Part shown: piece after piece, positions 45,702 through 55,527 of the stretch | Position numbering within the stretch: the stretch's first letter is position 1 | Layout of the letters: every line of letters starts with the position of its first letter | Assembly: GCA_039111475.1 (NCBI GenBank) | Contig: JBCCIP010000026.1 | Coordinates: forward strand, 1 to 64,000 | From: JAUIET01 sp039111475 | Lineage (GTDB): Bacteria; Pseudomonadota; Gammaproteobacteria; Pseudomonadales; JAUIET01 | DNA length: 64,000 bases | Direction: 5' to 3' | Made by a program: the position numbers and the translations under genes | The notes under the pieces: model-generated | The model's input: the letters and a program-made list of their open reading frames with translations, nothing else | Told to the model about the DNA's origin: nothing | Database searches by the model: none

Positions 45702-46478
45702 TTACCACCCTTCCAGCTTGTGAATGTAGTTCCAAGTGTAGTTTGGAAACCAGCGCCGCATTCGGTACCCCATTCGAGTGCTTTTGCCAGGAAATATCCA
45801 GAACTCGCCTTTGTCCAGTGCGGTTTCAATATCTTCGATCACTTCAATAGGCTGCAGCTCGGATCCTTCCTGTTCTTGCATAAGTTTCGGCCAGGCCGTG
45901 TCTTTGCCTTGCTTCAGCAGAGGTGTGGCCACCGGCGGCGGGCAGACGCAGGCAAATCGAACACCACTGTCGCGGTTCTCGTGATAAACAACTTCCGTGA
46001 GCATAGCTACTGCGGCTTTGCTGGCGTTGTAGCCGCCCATCAGCAGTGCGGGTTGAATGCCGGCCATTGAAGCAAAACTGACAAAATCGCCACTACCGCG
46101 TTTTACCATGGCCGGCAGCGTTGCCTTCATAATGTTCACAAAGCCACCATAGTTGATCTCCATTAGCTTGTGGATCACAGCAGTTTCTTGTTCAAGCACA
46201 TTGCCAAACGGCATTATGGCGGCACAGTTATATACGCGGTGGATTTCTCCAAGATCAGACGCTACTTGCGCCACCGCCGTTGCGATATCTGCACGAGAGG
46301 TTATGTCAATGGTATAGCAGTGTATGTTGTCGTTTCCGTGAGACGTTTCCTTCATTCCCGAGGTGTTCACGTCAAACAGCGCAACCGTTGCTCCTTTGCT
46401 GGCAAACGTTTGCGCCGCTACTCGGCCCATGCCGCTGCCGCCTCCGGTAATTAATGCAACTTTATCGGATAAAGGCAT
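45702..46478 (-). CDS. SDR family oxidoreductase
   Basis: 258 residues. ALITGGGSGMGRVAAQTF, catalytic SFASMAG serine region and YNASK. Downstream KGEFWIFPGKSTRM resembles the end of the SDR at 33075. It is convergent with the GH15 gene; the 39 bases between contain small inverted repeats (AACCG with CGGTT) that may help termination. Confidence 0.87.
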   Translation of the reverse strand: MPLSDKVALITGGGSGMGRVAAQTFASKGATVALFDVNTSGMKETSHGNDNIHCYTIDITSRADIATAVAQVASDLGEIHRVYNCAAIMPFGNVLEQETAVIHKLMEINYGGFVNIMKATLPAMVKRGSGDFVSFASMAGIQPALLMGGYNASKAAVAMLTEVVYHENRDSGVRFACVCPPPVATPLLKQGKDTAWPKLMQEQEGSELQPIEVIEDIETALDKGEFWIFPGKSTRMGYRMRRWFPNYTWNYIHKLEGW

Positions 46479-46617
46479 AGCAGACTCTCAATGATGTTTT
46501 GAAGCTGGTTTATTAGCATAAATAGGCTGCTCGCAATAGTACCGAAAATCGCAGGGCGCGCCGATTGCTGCGGCTTACGCTTTGTCCACCATTATCAAAA
46601 GTTCAGGTTGGTACCCG

Positions 46618-47169
46618 CTAAAATGAGCTGCCTGGCTGTTCCAGAAATTCTATTTCTTCGGGAGTGCTGTTGCGTTCCATCAATGTGTTGCGATGAGGGT
46701 AGCGACCGAAGCGGTCTATGATTTCTTTGTGGTGTTTCTCAAATCGCAAATTGCTCTCCAGCCCTGGAACGTCAAAAAGCTGCACAGCCTGCTCGTGAAT
46801 CATTGCTGATTCACTGTGCATGTAAGGCATCAGCAAAAATGCCAGCTGGCTGCCTTGCAGACTCAGGTGTGCGTTAACGGCAACTGCTTCCTGCGCCAGC
46901 GCCAGCGCCAGGGCGTCTCCTGAAAAAGCGTCTGGGTGATCGCGAAATATATTGCGCGAGAATTGGTCCAGCACAATGATTTCCGCCAACCTGCCTTCGG
47001 GGCAACTGCGCCAGGTGTAGAGCTCGCAGGCTTTGGCGGCTGCCAGGACCGACGAATATCGGCGGGTGATCATTCCATCAAACTCAGTGTCTTTTTTGAA
47101 CCAGAAGGTCTGCTCGGTCTCCTCAAACCAAAAGGTTAGAATGTCACCAAACTTTGTTTGCTCAGTCAT
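46618..47169 (-). CDS. DUF924 family protein
   Basis: 183 residues from the ATG at 47169; a longer frame to 47244 lacks family sequence. ILTFWFEETEQTFWFKKD, EIIVLDQFSRNIFRDHPDAFSGD, QLAFLLMPYMHSE and RFGRYPHRN are the DUF924 signatures, an all-alpha TPR-like fold. Function unknown. Divergent from the glutamate dehydrogenase gene. Confidence 0.88.
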   Translation of the reverse strand: MTEQTKFGDILTFWFEETEQTFWFKKDTEFDGMITRRYSSVLAAAKACELYTWRSCPEGRLAEIIVLDQFSRNIFRDHPDAFSGDALALALAQEAVAVNAHLSLQGSQLAFLLMPYMHSESAMIHEQAVQLFDVPGLESNLRFEKHHKEIIDRFGRYPHRNTLMERNSTPEEIEFLEQPGSSF

Positions 47170-47276
47170 TGTGGAAAATCCTTTGTGAACCGTCTTTCTC
47201 ACTTTATAGTGTTGCAAAGATCGTTTGCAAACTGAATTGCGCATCAGCAGCGCTGTAAAGCATAGGGTGATAAAAA

Positions 47277-50200
47277 ATGCTCGACGACTCCGCCCGGCAG
47301 TGGTTTAAATCTGAGGTCGACAAAGTTGCCGAACAGCAGCTTGATTCAGATAATCTTCCTTTATTCAAAGCCTTTACACAGCACTTTATCCATATCCATC
47401 TAGCAGAGTCCATGTTGGCTTGGCACCCAAGAGATATGTTCGGTGCATTACGCGGCTTATTCGAGTTCATTCGAGTACGGCGTGGCGAAGGCGCCGATAT
47501 CGCGGTTTTTAATCCTCAACCGGAAGCTGACGGCTGGATATCGCCGCACTCAGTAGTCTACATTAGCCAGCGAGACATGCCGTTTCTGGTAGATTCCCTG
47601 CGGATCGCCTTGAATCGAATGGGTCTCAATATTTATCTTTTCGAAAGCCACCCGGCCTGGGTGCGCCGCAACTCAGAAGGTGAAGCTCAAGCGATCGTGA
47701 AATCAGCGCCAGGTGCGAATGCTTCGGAATACAGTAAGGAAGACTTCGCTTTTCTGCAGATTGATTTTCAAGGCGATGAGCGTGAGCGTGAGAGTATTAA
47801 ACAAGAGCTGGAAGCCGTCTTGCGCGACGTAGATAAGTGCGTCAGCGACTACCAGCCTATGCTCAAACGCTTGAACGTATTGATCGATGAGCTGGATGCC
47901 AGAGGCGACGTAGATCGTGAAGACGTCTCGTTTCTTAGTTGGCTGCGCGATGGTAACTTCACGCTACTGGGTATGGCTGAATTTCAACGCTTTGAACAAG
48001 ACGGCGAAATACACACCCGAGAACTAAATGATCAGCGCCTGGGCTTGATGTGCATGCGCGAGCCATTGCCGGAAGCACGACTGGATACACTCAGCCCGGG
48101 CTTTGCTGCCTTTCATGATTCTGAAGCGAGCTTGGCGTTTACCAAGTCGTCACATCGCTCAAGGGTGCATCGCGATGTTTATTCAGACTACATCTTTGTT
48201 AAACGCCGAGACAAAGACGGTGTAACGATCGGCGAAGTTCGGCTACTGGGTTTGTATACTTCTCAGCTGTATCACCGCAGCATCTGGGATATTCCGCTGA
48301 TTCGCAAGAAAGCCAGCCGTCTGGTGGAAATGTCGAAGTTTGAACCTGGCAGCCACGATGGTAAGGCCTATGCGGCGCTTCTAGAGGGACACCCTCGCGA
48401 CGAACTTATTCAGACCGATTTGAAGCAGATGTTGATGATCAGTCTGGGAATTTGGCGCATTGTTGACAGGCGTACCGTGCGATTGTTTCTTCGTGTTGAT
48501 CCTTTCGAGAAGTTCGCAAGCTGTATCGTTTATTTGCCGCGTGAAAATTTAACGACCAGCACTCGCGAACGTATTGAGGGCAAACTGCGTGATGCGCTCG
48601 ATGCTGAAACCGGCGAGTACAACACCCACTTTTTGGCAGATTCAGTGTTGGTGCGAATTCACTACGTGTTTCGAATTAGCAACAGAAAGTACCAGGGCAT
48701 TGACGCGGCGAAACTCGAGCAGCAGATTGTTGATCTCACTCGGGACTGGACCAGTGGTTTACGCGAGGCGATCGGCAAACATTGGGATGAAACCCAAGCG
48801 CCCGCTCTAAGTCGAAATTGGAGCAACGCGTTCGAGCCAGCGTATCAGCACCAATTTTCGTTGGCTGAAGCCGTCGAAGATATCGCGTGCATTGCGGCCT
48901 TAGCTGAAGACGAAGAGCTGGGCGTTCGTTTCTTCAATGAGCCGGGTACTGCTGACGACATAATGCGTCTCAAATTGTTCCGGCGCCACACCAATCTCGA
49001 ATTGTCTGACATGATTCCAATGCTTGAAAACCTCGGTTTCAGAGTGTTGGGAGAGCATCCCCATCAAATTTTGCCGCGTGACAATTTCAAGATCTGGATG
49101 CACGATTTCACGCTCAAATTTACCATGGATATTCAGGGTGCTCTGGATGTTGGGGCGGTTCGAGAACACTTCCGCAAGGCCCTGCTGGCGGTATGGCATA
49201 AGCAAACAGCCAACGACGGCTTCAACCGTTTGGTGCTCGGTGCTCGGCTGGACTGGCAATCCGCCGCGTTGATGCGCGCCTACGCACATTACCTTAAGCA
49301 ATTGGGATCACCGTTTGGTTTAATCTTTATTGCTGAGGTGTTGTCTCGCCATCTGGAAATAACACGCAATCTGATAGCTCTTTTCAAATTCAAGTTTGAC
49401 CCCAGACTGTATGCCACTGAGACCCCACAGGAAGATAAGCAGCGGCAGCGAAACGAAAGAGTGGAGCGCCTGACGGAAAAAATTATTCAAGAGTTAGATT
49501 CTGTTGCCAATAGAAATGAAGATGAACTCATTCGTTATTATTTGCAGTTAATGCTGGCCACGCTGCGAACCAATTACTTCCAAACCACTGATACCGAGCA
49601 AAGCCGGCCTTACTTGTCGCTGAAGCTGGCCACCCAGTCTCTGGATTTTGCGCCGCAACCTCGACCTATGTTTGAGATTTATGTGCATTCGCCGCGATTT
49701 GAAGGCGTGCACTTACGCGGTGGCAAAGTAGCGCGTGGCGGCATACGTTGGTCTGATCGTTTTGAGGACTACCGCACTGAAGTGCTTGGTCTTGTGAAAG
49801 CACAACAAGTAAAAAACGCGGTGATTGTACCAACGGGTGCGAAAGGTGGCTTTATCGCGCGTGGTGCAAGCATGGCGGGTGGGCGAGATGCCTGGTTTAA
49901 GGAAGGCATTGAGTGCTATAAGTTGTTCATCAGTGGCTTGCTGGATATTACTGATAATCGTCGTGATGGTCAGATTACCCGTCCAGAAGGTGTGGTGTGT
50001 GCAGACGGCGAAGACCCTTATTTGGTCGTTGCAGCCGACAAAGGAACCGCCAGTTTTTCTGATACAGCCAATGCGCTTTCAGCGGATTATGGCCATTGGC
50101 TTGGTGACGCATTTGCATCCGGAGGCAGCAATGGTTATGACCATAAAGGGATGGGAATTACGGCACGCGGTGCTTGGGTGGCCGTGCAGCGTCACTTTCG

Positions 50201-52130
50201 CGAATTGGCAATCAATGTACAGAAGCAAAGCATAGACGTGATTGGTATAGGCGACATGGGTGGCGATGTTTTTGGTAATGGACTATTGCTGAGCGAACAA
50301 GTACGCCTGGTTGCTGCTTTCAATCATTTGCATGTTTTTATCGACCCCGACCCTGATCCGGCGGTGAGCTTTGCAGAGCGCCAGCGCCTGTTCGAACAGC
50401 GAGGAGGATGGGCCGATTACAATGCCGATCTAATTTCCAAAGGTGGTGGAGTGTTTGAGCGCAGCTCTAAGACAATTCCTCTGAGCAGCGAGATGCAAGT
50501 GTTGTTGGCAAGTACAGACAGCAGTTTGGCACCAGACAAGTTGATTAACAAGTTGCTGAAAGCCGACGTTGGTTTGATTTGGAACGGTGGTGTAGGCACT
50601 TATGTAAAAAGCAGTACTGAATCAGACTCTCAAGTCGGCGACAGAGCGAACGACAGTGTGCGTGTAACCGGCGCTGAATTACGCTGCAAAGTGTTCGGTG
50701 AAGGCGGTAATCTTGGCCTTACCCAGCTTGGCCGAATTGAGTTTTGCCAGAACGGTGGTATTTGTAATACAGATTTTATCGACAATGCTGCCGGCGTGGA
50801 TTGCTCTGACAATGAAGTAAACATAAAGATTGTGCTGGATGGCCTGGTTGATGAGCAGCGTATCAGTAGCGAGCAGCGTGCTGACATTCTGCGAGACATG
50901 ACGGAGGATGTTGCCGATTTAGTATTGAACAGCAATTATCGGCAAACGCTGTCGATTAGCCTGGCATTGCACAATCGCGAGCAACAGCATCACGATTATG
51001 TGCGCTTTATGCAATTCCTGGAAGAGCAGGATGCGCTTGATCGTACTCTGGAGTCTTTGCCTGACGATGAGTTGGTAAAAGAACTGAAGCTTAAAGGTAT
51101 TGCATGGACACGCCCCGAAATCAGTGTGTTGGTGTCTTACGCAAAAGTGTGGTTGAAAGACAAGCTCAATCAACCGGACGCGCATAGCGATGAGTACATG
51201 CTGCGCTACTTGTTTTCTGCTTTTCCTAAGCCGCTGAATAACATTGCGGCCGATGCGATTGCTTCACATCAACTGGCCAACGAAATCATAGCGACGAAAA
51301 TAGCGAATGACATGGTCAATCGCATGGGCTTTACTTATTGTTTTCGCTTGGTCGACTCGTTGGGAATTGAGCCAATACAAGTTGCTCGTACGTTTATTAC
51401 CGTGATGCATTTGTTCGAGCTGGATACGCTGTGGGAAAGTATCGAAGCGCTTGACTACGAATTGGCGGCCAGTGAGCAATATGAACTATTCAGTCGTATA
51501 ACCGAACTTGCCAGGCGAGCCAGCCGTTGGTACATACGTAACCGTAGAGAAATACTGCCTGCTGCCGAAATTGAGCGCAGCAGCGCGTGCTTTAAAACCT
51601 TGATTGCCAGCGCCCTGGACCTACATCAGCCGCAGTGGCGCAAAGTAAGCGAGCAAGAGGCAGAGAGCTTGCAGGTAAAGAAAGTTCCAGTTGACGTAGC
51701 GCAACGCTGCGCTGTCATTGATAGTTATTTCTTTTTCCCTGGTGCAGTAGAAGTGGCGCTGGAGACGGGCGTTGAAGTGTGCGATGTCACGCGACTTTGC
51801 TTTTCTTTGACTTCTCATTTACATGTAGATTGGTTGATGATGACTTTGCTTGACTGGCAATCTGAAGGGCGATGGCAGGATCTGGCCAGGGAATCGCATG
51901 TTGATGAACTTGAAGCGCTAATTCGACGTCTTACACTGTGTTTGTTAAGTAGGGAAGGTGAACAAGCTCTAGATGTTGAGAGTATCGAATTGCAGTGGCG
52001 AGAACAGCGCAAGTCAGCCATCAATCGCTTCACTGATCTTATGGGTGGTCTGCAATCGAGTTCATTAACTGACCTTTCCGTAGTGACTGTGGTTCTGCGT
52101 GAACTTAAGAATCTTGTGGAGGTTTCCTAG
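47277..52130 (+). CDS. gdhB: NAD-specific glutamate dehydrogenase, 180-kDa class
   Basis: 1617 residues, matching L-GDH180 enzymes of Pseudomonas and other proteobacteria. A long N-terminal regulatory part (about 1-700, ACT-like) precedes the dehydrogenase core. PTGAKGGFIARG at about 851 gives the catalytic Lys region, and VFGEGGNLGLTQLGR at about 1140 the nucleotide-fold motif. It oxidises glutamate to 2-oxoglutarate and ammonia with NAD, mainly in amino-acid breakdown. Convergent with the LEA2 lipoprotein gene four bases downstream. Confidence 0.95.
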   Translation: MLDDSARQWFKSEVDKVAEQQLDSDNLPLFKAFTQHFIHIHLAESMLAWHPRDMFGALRGLFEFIRVRRGEGADIAVFNPQPEADGWISPHSVVYISQRDMPFLVDSLRIALNRMGLNIYLFESHPAWVRRNSEGEAQAIVKSAPGANASEYSKEDFAFLQIDFQGDERERESIKQELEAVLRDVDKCVSDYQPMLKRLNVLIDELDARGDVDREDVSFLSWLRDGNFTLLGMAEFQRFEQDGEIHTRELNDQRLGLMCMREPLPEARLDTLSPGFAAFHDSEASLAFTKSSHRSRVHRDVYSDYIFVKRRDKDGVTIGEVRLLGLYTSQLYHRSIWDIPLIRKKASRLVEMSKFEPGSHDGKAYAALLEGHPRDELIQTDLKQMLMISLGIWRIVDRRTVRLFLRVDPFEKFASCIVYLPRENLTTSTRERIEGKLRDALDAETGEYNTHFLADSVLVRIHYVFRISNRKYQGIDAAKLEQQIVDLTRDWTSGLREAIGKHWDETQAPALSRNWSNAFEPAYQHQFSLAEAVEDIACIAALAEDEELGVRFFNEPGTADDIMRLKLFRRHTNLELSDMIPMLENLGFRVLGEHPHQILPRDNFKIWMHDFTLKFTMDIQGALDVGAVREHFRKALLAVWHKQTANDGFNRLVLGARLDWQSAALMRAYAHYLKQLGSPFGLIFIAEVLSRHLEITRNLIALFKFKFDPRLYATETPQEDKQRQRNERVERLTEKIIQELDSVANRNEDELIRYYLQLMLATLRTNYFQTTDTEQSRPYLSLKLATQSLDFAPQPRPMFEIYVHSPRFEGVHLRGGKVARGGIRWSDRFEDYRTEVLGLVKAQQVKNAVIVPTGAKGGFIARGASMAGGRDAWFKEGIECYKLFISGLLDITDNRRDGQITRPEGVVCADGEDPYLVVAADKGTASFSDTANALSADYGHWLGDAFASGGSNGYDHKGMGITARGAWVAVQRHFRELAINVQKQSIDVIGIGDMGGDVFGNGLLLSEQVRLVAAFNHLHVFIDPDPDPAVSFAERQRLFEQRGGWADYNADLISKGGGVFERSSKTIPLSSEMQVLLASTDSSLAPDKLINKLLKADVGLIWNGGVGTYVKSSTESDSQVGDRANDSVRVTGAELRCKVFGEGGNLGLTQLGRIEFCQNGGICNTDFIDNAAGVDCSDNEVNIKIVLDGLVDEQRISSEQRADILRDMTEDVADLVLNSNYRQTLSISLALHNREQQHHDYVRFMQFLEEQDALDRTLESLPDDELVKELKLKGIAWTRPEISVLVSYAKVWLKDKLNQPDAHSDEYMLRYLFSAFPKPLNNIAADAIASHQLANEIIATKIANDMVNRMGFTYCFRLVDSLGIEPIQVARTFITVMHLFELDTLWESIEALDYELAASEQYELFSRITELARRASRWYIRNRREILPAAEIERSSACFKTLIASALDLHQPQWRKVSEQEAESLQVKKVPVDVAQRCAVIDSYFFFPGAVEVALETGVEVCDVTRLCFSLTSHLHVDWLMMTLLDWQSEGRWQDLARESHVDELEALIRRLTLCLLSREGEQALDVESIELQWREQRKSAINRFTDLMGGLQSSSLTDLSVVTVVLRELKNLVEVS

Positions 52131-52134
52131 CTGT

Positions 52135-52614
52135 CTATTGCAAGCTCTTGGTTTTGTCGGTCAGATTGATCTCGCCACTGTCTTTCAAACGCAATGCCGG
52201 CAACCAGGTTGACCCAAGATCTAGCTTGGTATTCAAGGTGTAGTCCAACACTGATTTAGGGTTGTTTAACAGTCCTGAAAACAATTTAAAGCTCTGCATC
52301 AAATTAGTGGAGGCTGTTATGTGAAATTCGGCTGAACCATAAGCCGGTATTTCCGGTATGTCGTTGCCTACGCCTTCAATCACTTTATAGCCATCAAGGC
52401 GCAAATCATAGGCTAGACCCAGCACGTTCATTGCCACCTTATTGGGATTAGACACCTTGAGGCCAACGTCAAAATTAAGCTGCACACCTTCTGAGGGCAG
52501 CAACGATATTGACGTAACTTGCAAAGATGGATTTTCAAAATTTGGCTGTAGAGTGCTGCAAGCACTTGCACACAGTATTAGCGCGAGCAGCCATGCCTTA
52601 GAATTAAGGTGCAT
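52135..52614 (-). CDS. LEA type 2 family lipoprotein
   Basis: 159 residues. Signal LLALILCASACSTLQPNF ends in a lipobox Cys. The rest is a single LEA14/WHy-like beta sandwich: VTSISLLPSEGVQLNFDVGLKVSNPNKVAMNVLGLAYDLRLDG. Such proteins bind hydrophobic or membrane surfaces in the periplasm; function unknown in bacteria. Its ATG overlaps the DUF2959 stop by one base (TGATG), so the two are co-translated. Confidence 0.85.
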   Translation of the reverse strand: MHLNSKAWLLALILCASACSTLQPNFENPSLQVTSISLLPSEGVQLNFDVGLKVSNPNKVAMNVLGLAYDLRLDGYKVIEGVGNDIPEIPAYGSAEFHITASTNLMQSFKLFSGLLNNPKSVLDYTLNTKLDLGSTWLPALRLKDSGEINLTDKTKSLQ

Positions 52615-53255
52615 CAGGCGTCTTTCATGCCAGCAATAAAGGCATTTGATTCCTGAATGGACTTTTCCATCGCGTCAATTAATCGTTCTACGTCAGTGTT
52701 AACTGTTTGCAACTCGCCTTTCAGCGCTGAAATAGCGCGTGCGTTAAGATTGTGTTTCAGATACAGCACTTGATCTTTAAGCGTTGACAGTACTGGATCA
52801 ATGGTTTTCTCGGCGCTGCGCATACTCTTCAACAATCCAGCGTACTGACGCTTGGTTTGCTTCAGTTTTTGCTCGCTGTCGCGGCGTAGGTTGGAGCTGC
52901 TGTATTGCTGGATTTCCCTTTCCCACTCGGTGAACAGGTCGTCGGCCACGTCTTCTACGCGATCAATATTGTCACTGATTTCTTCTGCGGCTTCAGCGCT
53001 GTCTTCATATTCGGAATTTAGCCGGTTATACATTTTCTCCAGGTCGCCACCATCAAACTCGACAACTGAGCGAAACTGCTCCAGCGCATCGGCAAACTCT
53101 TCCTGAGCATCTTCTTGCGATTCCTGAGTATCTTCAATCCGGTCCACCAGCAAGTCGCGTTTTTCTTTTCCCAGTTTTTCCCAGCCGCTGTAATAGGCTG
53201 TTTCGCAGGCGGTAAGAAAAATAGCCGCTGTGGCCAAAAAAGCGAGTCGTTTCAT
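52614..53255 (-). CDS. DUF2959 family lipoprotein
   Basis: 213 residues from the ATG at 53255; the longer frame to 53372 adds non-family sequence. Signal ATAAIFLTACETAYYSGWEKLG with lipobox Cys, then long charged helices, KRDLLVDRIEDTQESQEDAQEEF and RVEDVADDLF, predicted coiled coil. This is the DUF2959 pattern. An envelope role is assumed. First gene of the pair with LEA2. Confidence 0.88.
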   Translation of the reverse strand: MKRLAFLATAAIFLTACETAYYSGWEKLGKEKRDLLVDRIEDTQESQEDAQEEFADALEQFRSVVEFDGGDLEKMYNRLNSEYEDSAEAAEEISDNIDRVEDVADDLFTEWEREIQQYSSSNLRRDSEQKLKQTKRQYAGLLKSMRSAEKTIDPVLSTLKDQVLYLKHNLNARAISALKGELQTVNTDVERLIDAMEKSIQESNAFIAGMKDA

Positions 53256-53346
53256 GAGAAGTCCGTTGGTTTCTAGAGATGGAAAATGGGTCGCAAAAGC
53301 AACATTAGCACAGCGCGTCGGCGTAAATTTACGCGTTACCACTATT

Positions 53347-54519
53347 TTACAAATTCGCGATCTGTTGTGCATTCAGTCCGAGAATATCAAACAATATCTC
53401 ATCCCTGTGTGAGTTTTCAGCTGGCCCCGGCCAGACTGTGCTGCCAGGTGTGTCGCTGAGCTTTGGCAGAATCGCCGGAATCTCCAGCGGCTTACCATTA
53501 ATCTCAACCTGTTCGAACATGCCACGTGCACGATAGTGCGGGTCATTTGCCATATCGGCGGCTGAGTATATTGGGCCTGCAGGAACGCGTGCTTCTTCCA
53601 GTTCGCTCAGTAACTGAGGGCAGGGCTTGCTTGCACACCACGCGGCAAGAGCAGCATCAATTTCTGCTTCATGGGCAACTCGACCCTGATTGTCTGCCAT
53701 GGCAGGATTGTCGGCCATGTCTGGCCGGCCGGCAACGCGCATCAAGCGCTTAAAGATAGAGTCGCCATTGCCGCCGATAATGACGAATTTACCGTCGCTG
53801 GAGCGATACGTGTTGGTGGGTACAATGCCAGTAACTGTGGTGCCAGAAGGTTCACGTTGTATGCCAGCTCCGGAATATTCCGGTATCACTGCTTCCAGTA
53901 AATTGAACATAGACTCATACAGGGCAACATCAATTTCCTGGCCGCCTTCTATATTGCCTCGTTCTCTGGCCAGCAATGCCAAACAGATACCAAGAGTCGC
54001 GTGCAGCCCCGCCACGGTGTCTCCAGTGCTCAGGTTCGGTCGCACAGGTGCTTCGCCGGCAAAACCGTTTACATAGCGAAACCCGCTAAACCCTTCACAC
54101 ACTGACGCATAACCGGGCTTGCTTGAGTAGGGACCATCTTGCCCATACCCCGAGATACGCGCGGTAATTAGATTGGGATTGTCTTTTTTGAGCTGTTCTG
54201 GAGACAATCCCCATTCTTCCAACACACCGGGTCGAAAATTCTCAATCAGAACATCAGCGCCTTGTACCAGTTGGCGCACCACGTCGCGGGCTTGCTCGGT
54301 TTTGAGGTCAAGGCTGATGCATTTTTTGTTACGTGCCAAACTCCGCCACCAGAATGACGTGCCGTTTTCTACCTCGCGCCAATTTCGAATCGGGTCGCCA
54401 CCTGGCGGTTCTACTTTGATTACTTCGGCGCCAAAGTAAGAAAGCATGGTGGCAGCAAACGGCCCAGCCAACAGCTGGCCTAATTCTATAACACGTATTC
54501 CTTCCAACGCAGACGCCAT
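53347..54519 (-). CDS. Class III CoA transferase (CaiB/BaiF family)
   Basis: 390 residues from the ATG at 54519, which has GGAGG five bases upstream. GIRVIELGQLLAGPFAATMLSYFGAEVIKVEPP and ENFRPGVLEEWGLSPEQL are standard CaiB segments. The catalytic Asp of formyl-CoA transferase (GYD) is replaced: the motif here is KPGYASVCEGFSG. A large related group keeps a non-Asp residue here, so it may use another residue or act as a different CoA enzyme. Expected cytoplasmic; may activate a carboxylic acid from the catabolic genes. Confidence 0.88.
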   Translation of the reverse strand: MASALEGIRVIELGQLLAGPFAATMLSYFGAEVIKVEPPGGDPIRNWREVENGTSFWWRSLARNKKCISLDLKTEQARDVVRQLVQGADVLIENFRPGVLEEWGLSPEQLKKDNPNLITARISGYGQDGPYSSKPGYASVCEGFSGFRYVNGFAGEAPVRPNLSTGDTVAGLHATLGICLALLARERGNIEGGQEIDVALYESMFNLLEAVIPEYSGAGIQREPSGTTVTGIVPTNTYRSSDGKFVIIGGNGDSIFKRLMRVAGRPDMADNPAMADNQGRVAHEAEIDAALAAWCASKPCPQLLSELEEARVPAGPIYSAADMANDPHYRARGMFEQVEINGKPLEIPAILPKLSDTPGSTVWPGPAENSHRDEILFDILGLNAQQIANL

Positions 54520-54604
54520 GCAAACCTCCAAGCCCTGATTCAGGGCTGCAATTAAGCCGCAGGCATCTGCTAATATCAATGCCCGTTCACGATATCCTCA
54601 GAGT

Positions 54605-55126
54605 ATGTTTAGTCAAAGCTTCGCGCCAGTTATAAATACGAAGGCCAGAATTCTGGTGTTGGGTTCTATGCCGGGAATAGCGTCACTGCATGCACAGCAA
54701 TATTATGCGCACCCGCGCAACGCATTTTGGCCGATCGTGTACGCAATCCTGAATGACAGCGAGACGCCGGTTGCTGAGTTTCCGGAGTATGAGCAGCGAC
54801 TGGACAAGCTACTGTCTCGTGGCATTGCGCTGTGGGATGTGCTGCAAACCTGTTATCGTGAAGGGAGTTTGGATTCGGCCATCGATGAGGGCAGTATCGT
54901 TGCCAACGATTTTTTAAGTTTGTTTCACGAAACTCCAGATTTGCGCGCCGTATTTTTTAATGGTGCAAAAGCGGAGCATAGTTTTCGCAAATTCGTGCAT
55001 GCTGACATTTATCAACAGTTTGGCCATTTGAATTTCACCAGGTTGCCGTCAACCAGCCCGGCGCATGCATCACTGGATGCGCGACAGAAATTACAACAAT
55101 GGCGGCAGATAGAGGACTATTTGTAA
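54605..55126 (+). CDS. DNA-deoxyinosine (hypoxanthine) glycosylase, UDG family 6
   Basis: 173 residues. LVLGSMPGIASLHAQQYYAHPRNAFWPI is the family 6 active-site block, and RLPSTSPAHASL the second motif, with the AFWPI and STSPA pair typical of this group. Removes hypoxanthine (deaminated adenine) from DNA. It overlaps the next gene by one base (TAATG). Confidence 0.88.
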   Translation: MFSQSFAPVINTKARILVLGSMPGIASLHAQQYYAHPRNAFWPIVYAILNDSETPVAEFPEYEQRLDKLLSRGIALWDVLQTCYREGSLDSAIDEGSIVANDFLSLFHETPDLRAVFFNGAKAEHSFRKFVHADIYQQFGHLNFTRLPSTSPAHASLDARQKLQQWRQIEDYL

Positions 55127-55524
55127 TGCAAATCAGATATTCACACATCAGCCGCAACTGCATGGCGCTTCTTACCGTTGTGTTTGCCATCGGCGCGTGT
55201 ACGCCAGAAAAAGAAAGTCTGGAGGTAACGGCCACAGCCTATAACTCCTTGCCCGCGCAAACTCAGGGCGACCCTGAGATAGGTGCCTGGGGCGATCGAC
55301 TGGACCCAGATATTCAAACCATTGCGGTTTCAAGAGATCTCTTATCATTGGGCTTAACTCACAATGCTGTCGTTGAAATAGATGGGATGGCGGGTAGCTG
55401 GCTGGTGCGTGACAAGCTCAACCGTCGATTTACCAAGCGAATAGATGTGTATATGGGCAAAGATCTGCAAGCGGCACGTGAGTTCGGCAAGCAGACGGTG
55501 ACTATTCGTTGGCAACCAAAATAA
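55126..55524 (+). CDS. 3D-domain lipoprotein
   Basis: 132 residues from the ATG at 55126. Signal LLTVVFAIGACTPEK ends in a lipobox Cys. The body, EVTATAYNSLPAQ ... GAWGDRLDPDIQTIAVSRDLLSLGL ... RFTKRIDVYMGKDLQAAREFG, has the three-Asp (3D) beta-barrel layout known from the end of MltA and from YuiC/Rpf-like proteins, which cut or bind peptidoglycan. No second catalytic domain. Confidence 0.82.
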   Translation: MQIRYSHISRNCMALLTVVFAIGACTPEKESLEVTATAYNSLPAQTQGDPEIGAWGDRLDPDIQTIAVSRDLLSLGLTHNAVVEIDGMAGSWLVRDKLNRRFTKRIDVYMGKDLQAAREFGKQTVTIRWQPK

Positions 55525-55527
55525 ATC

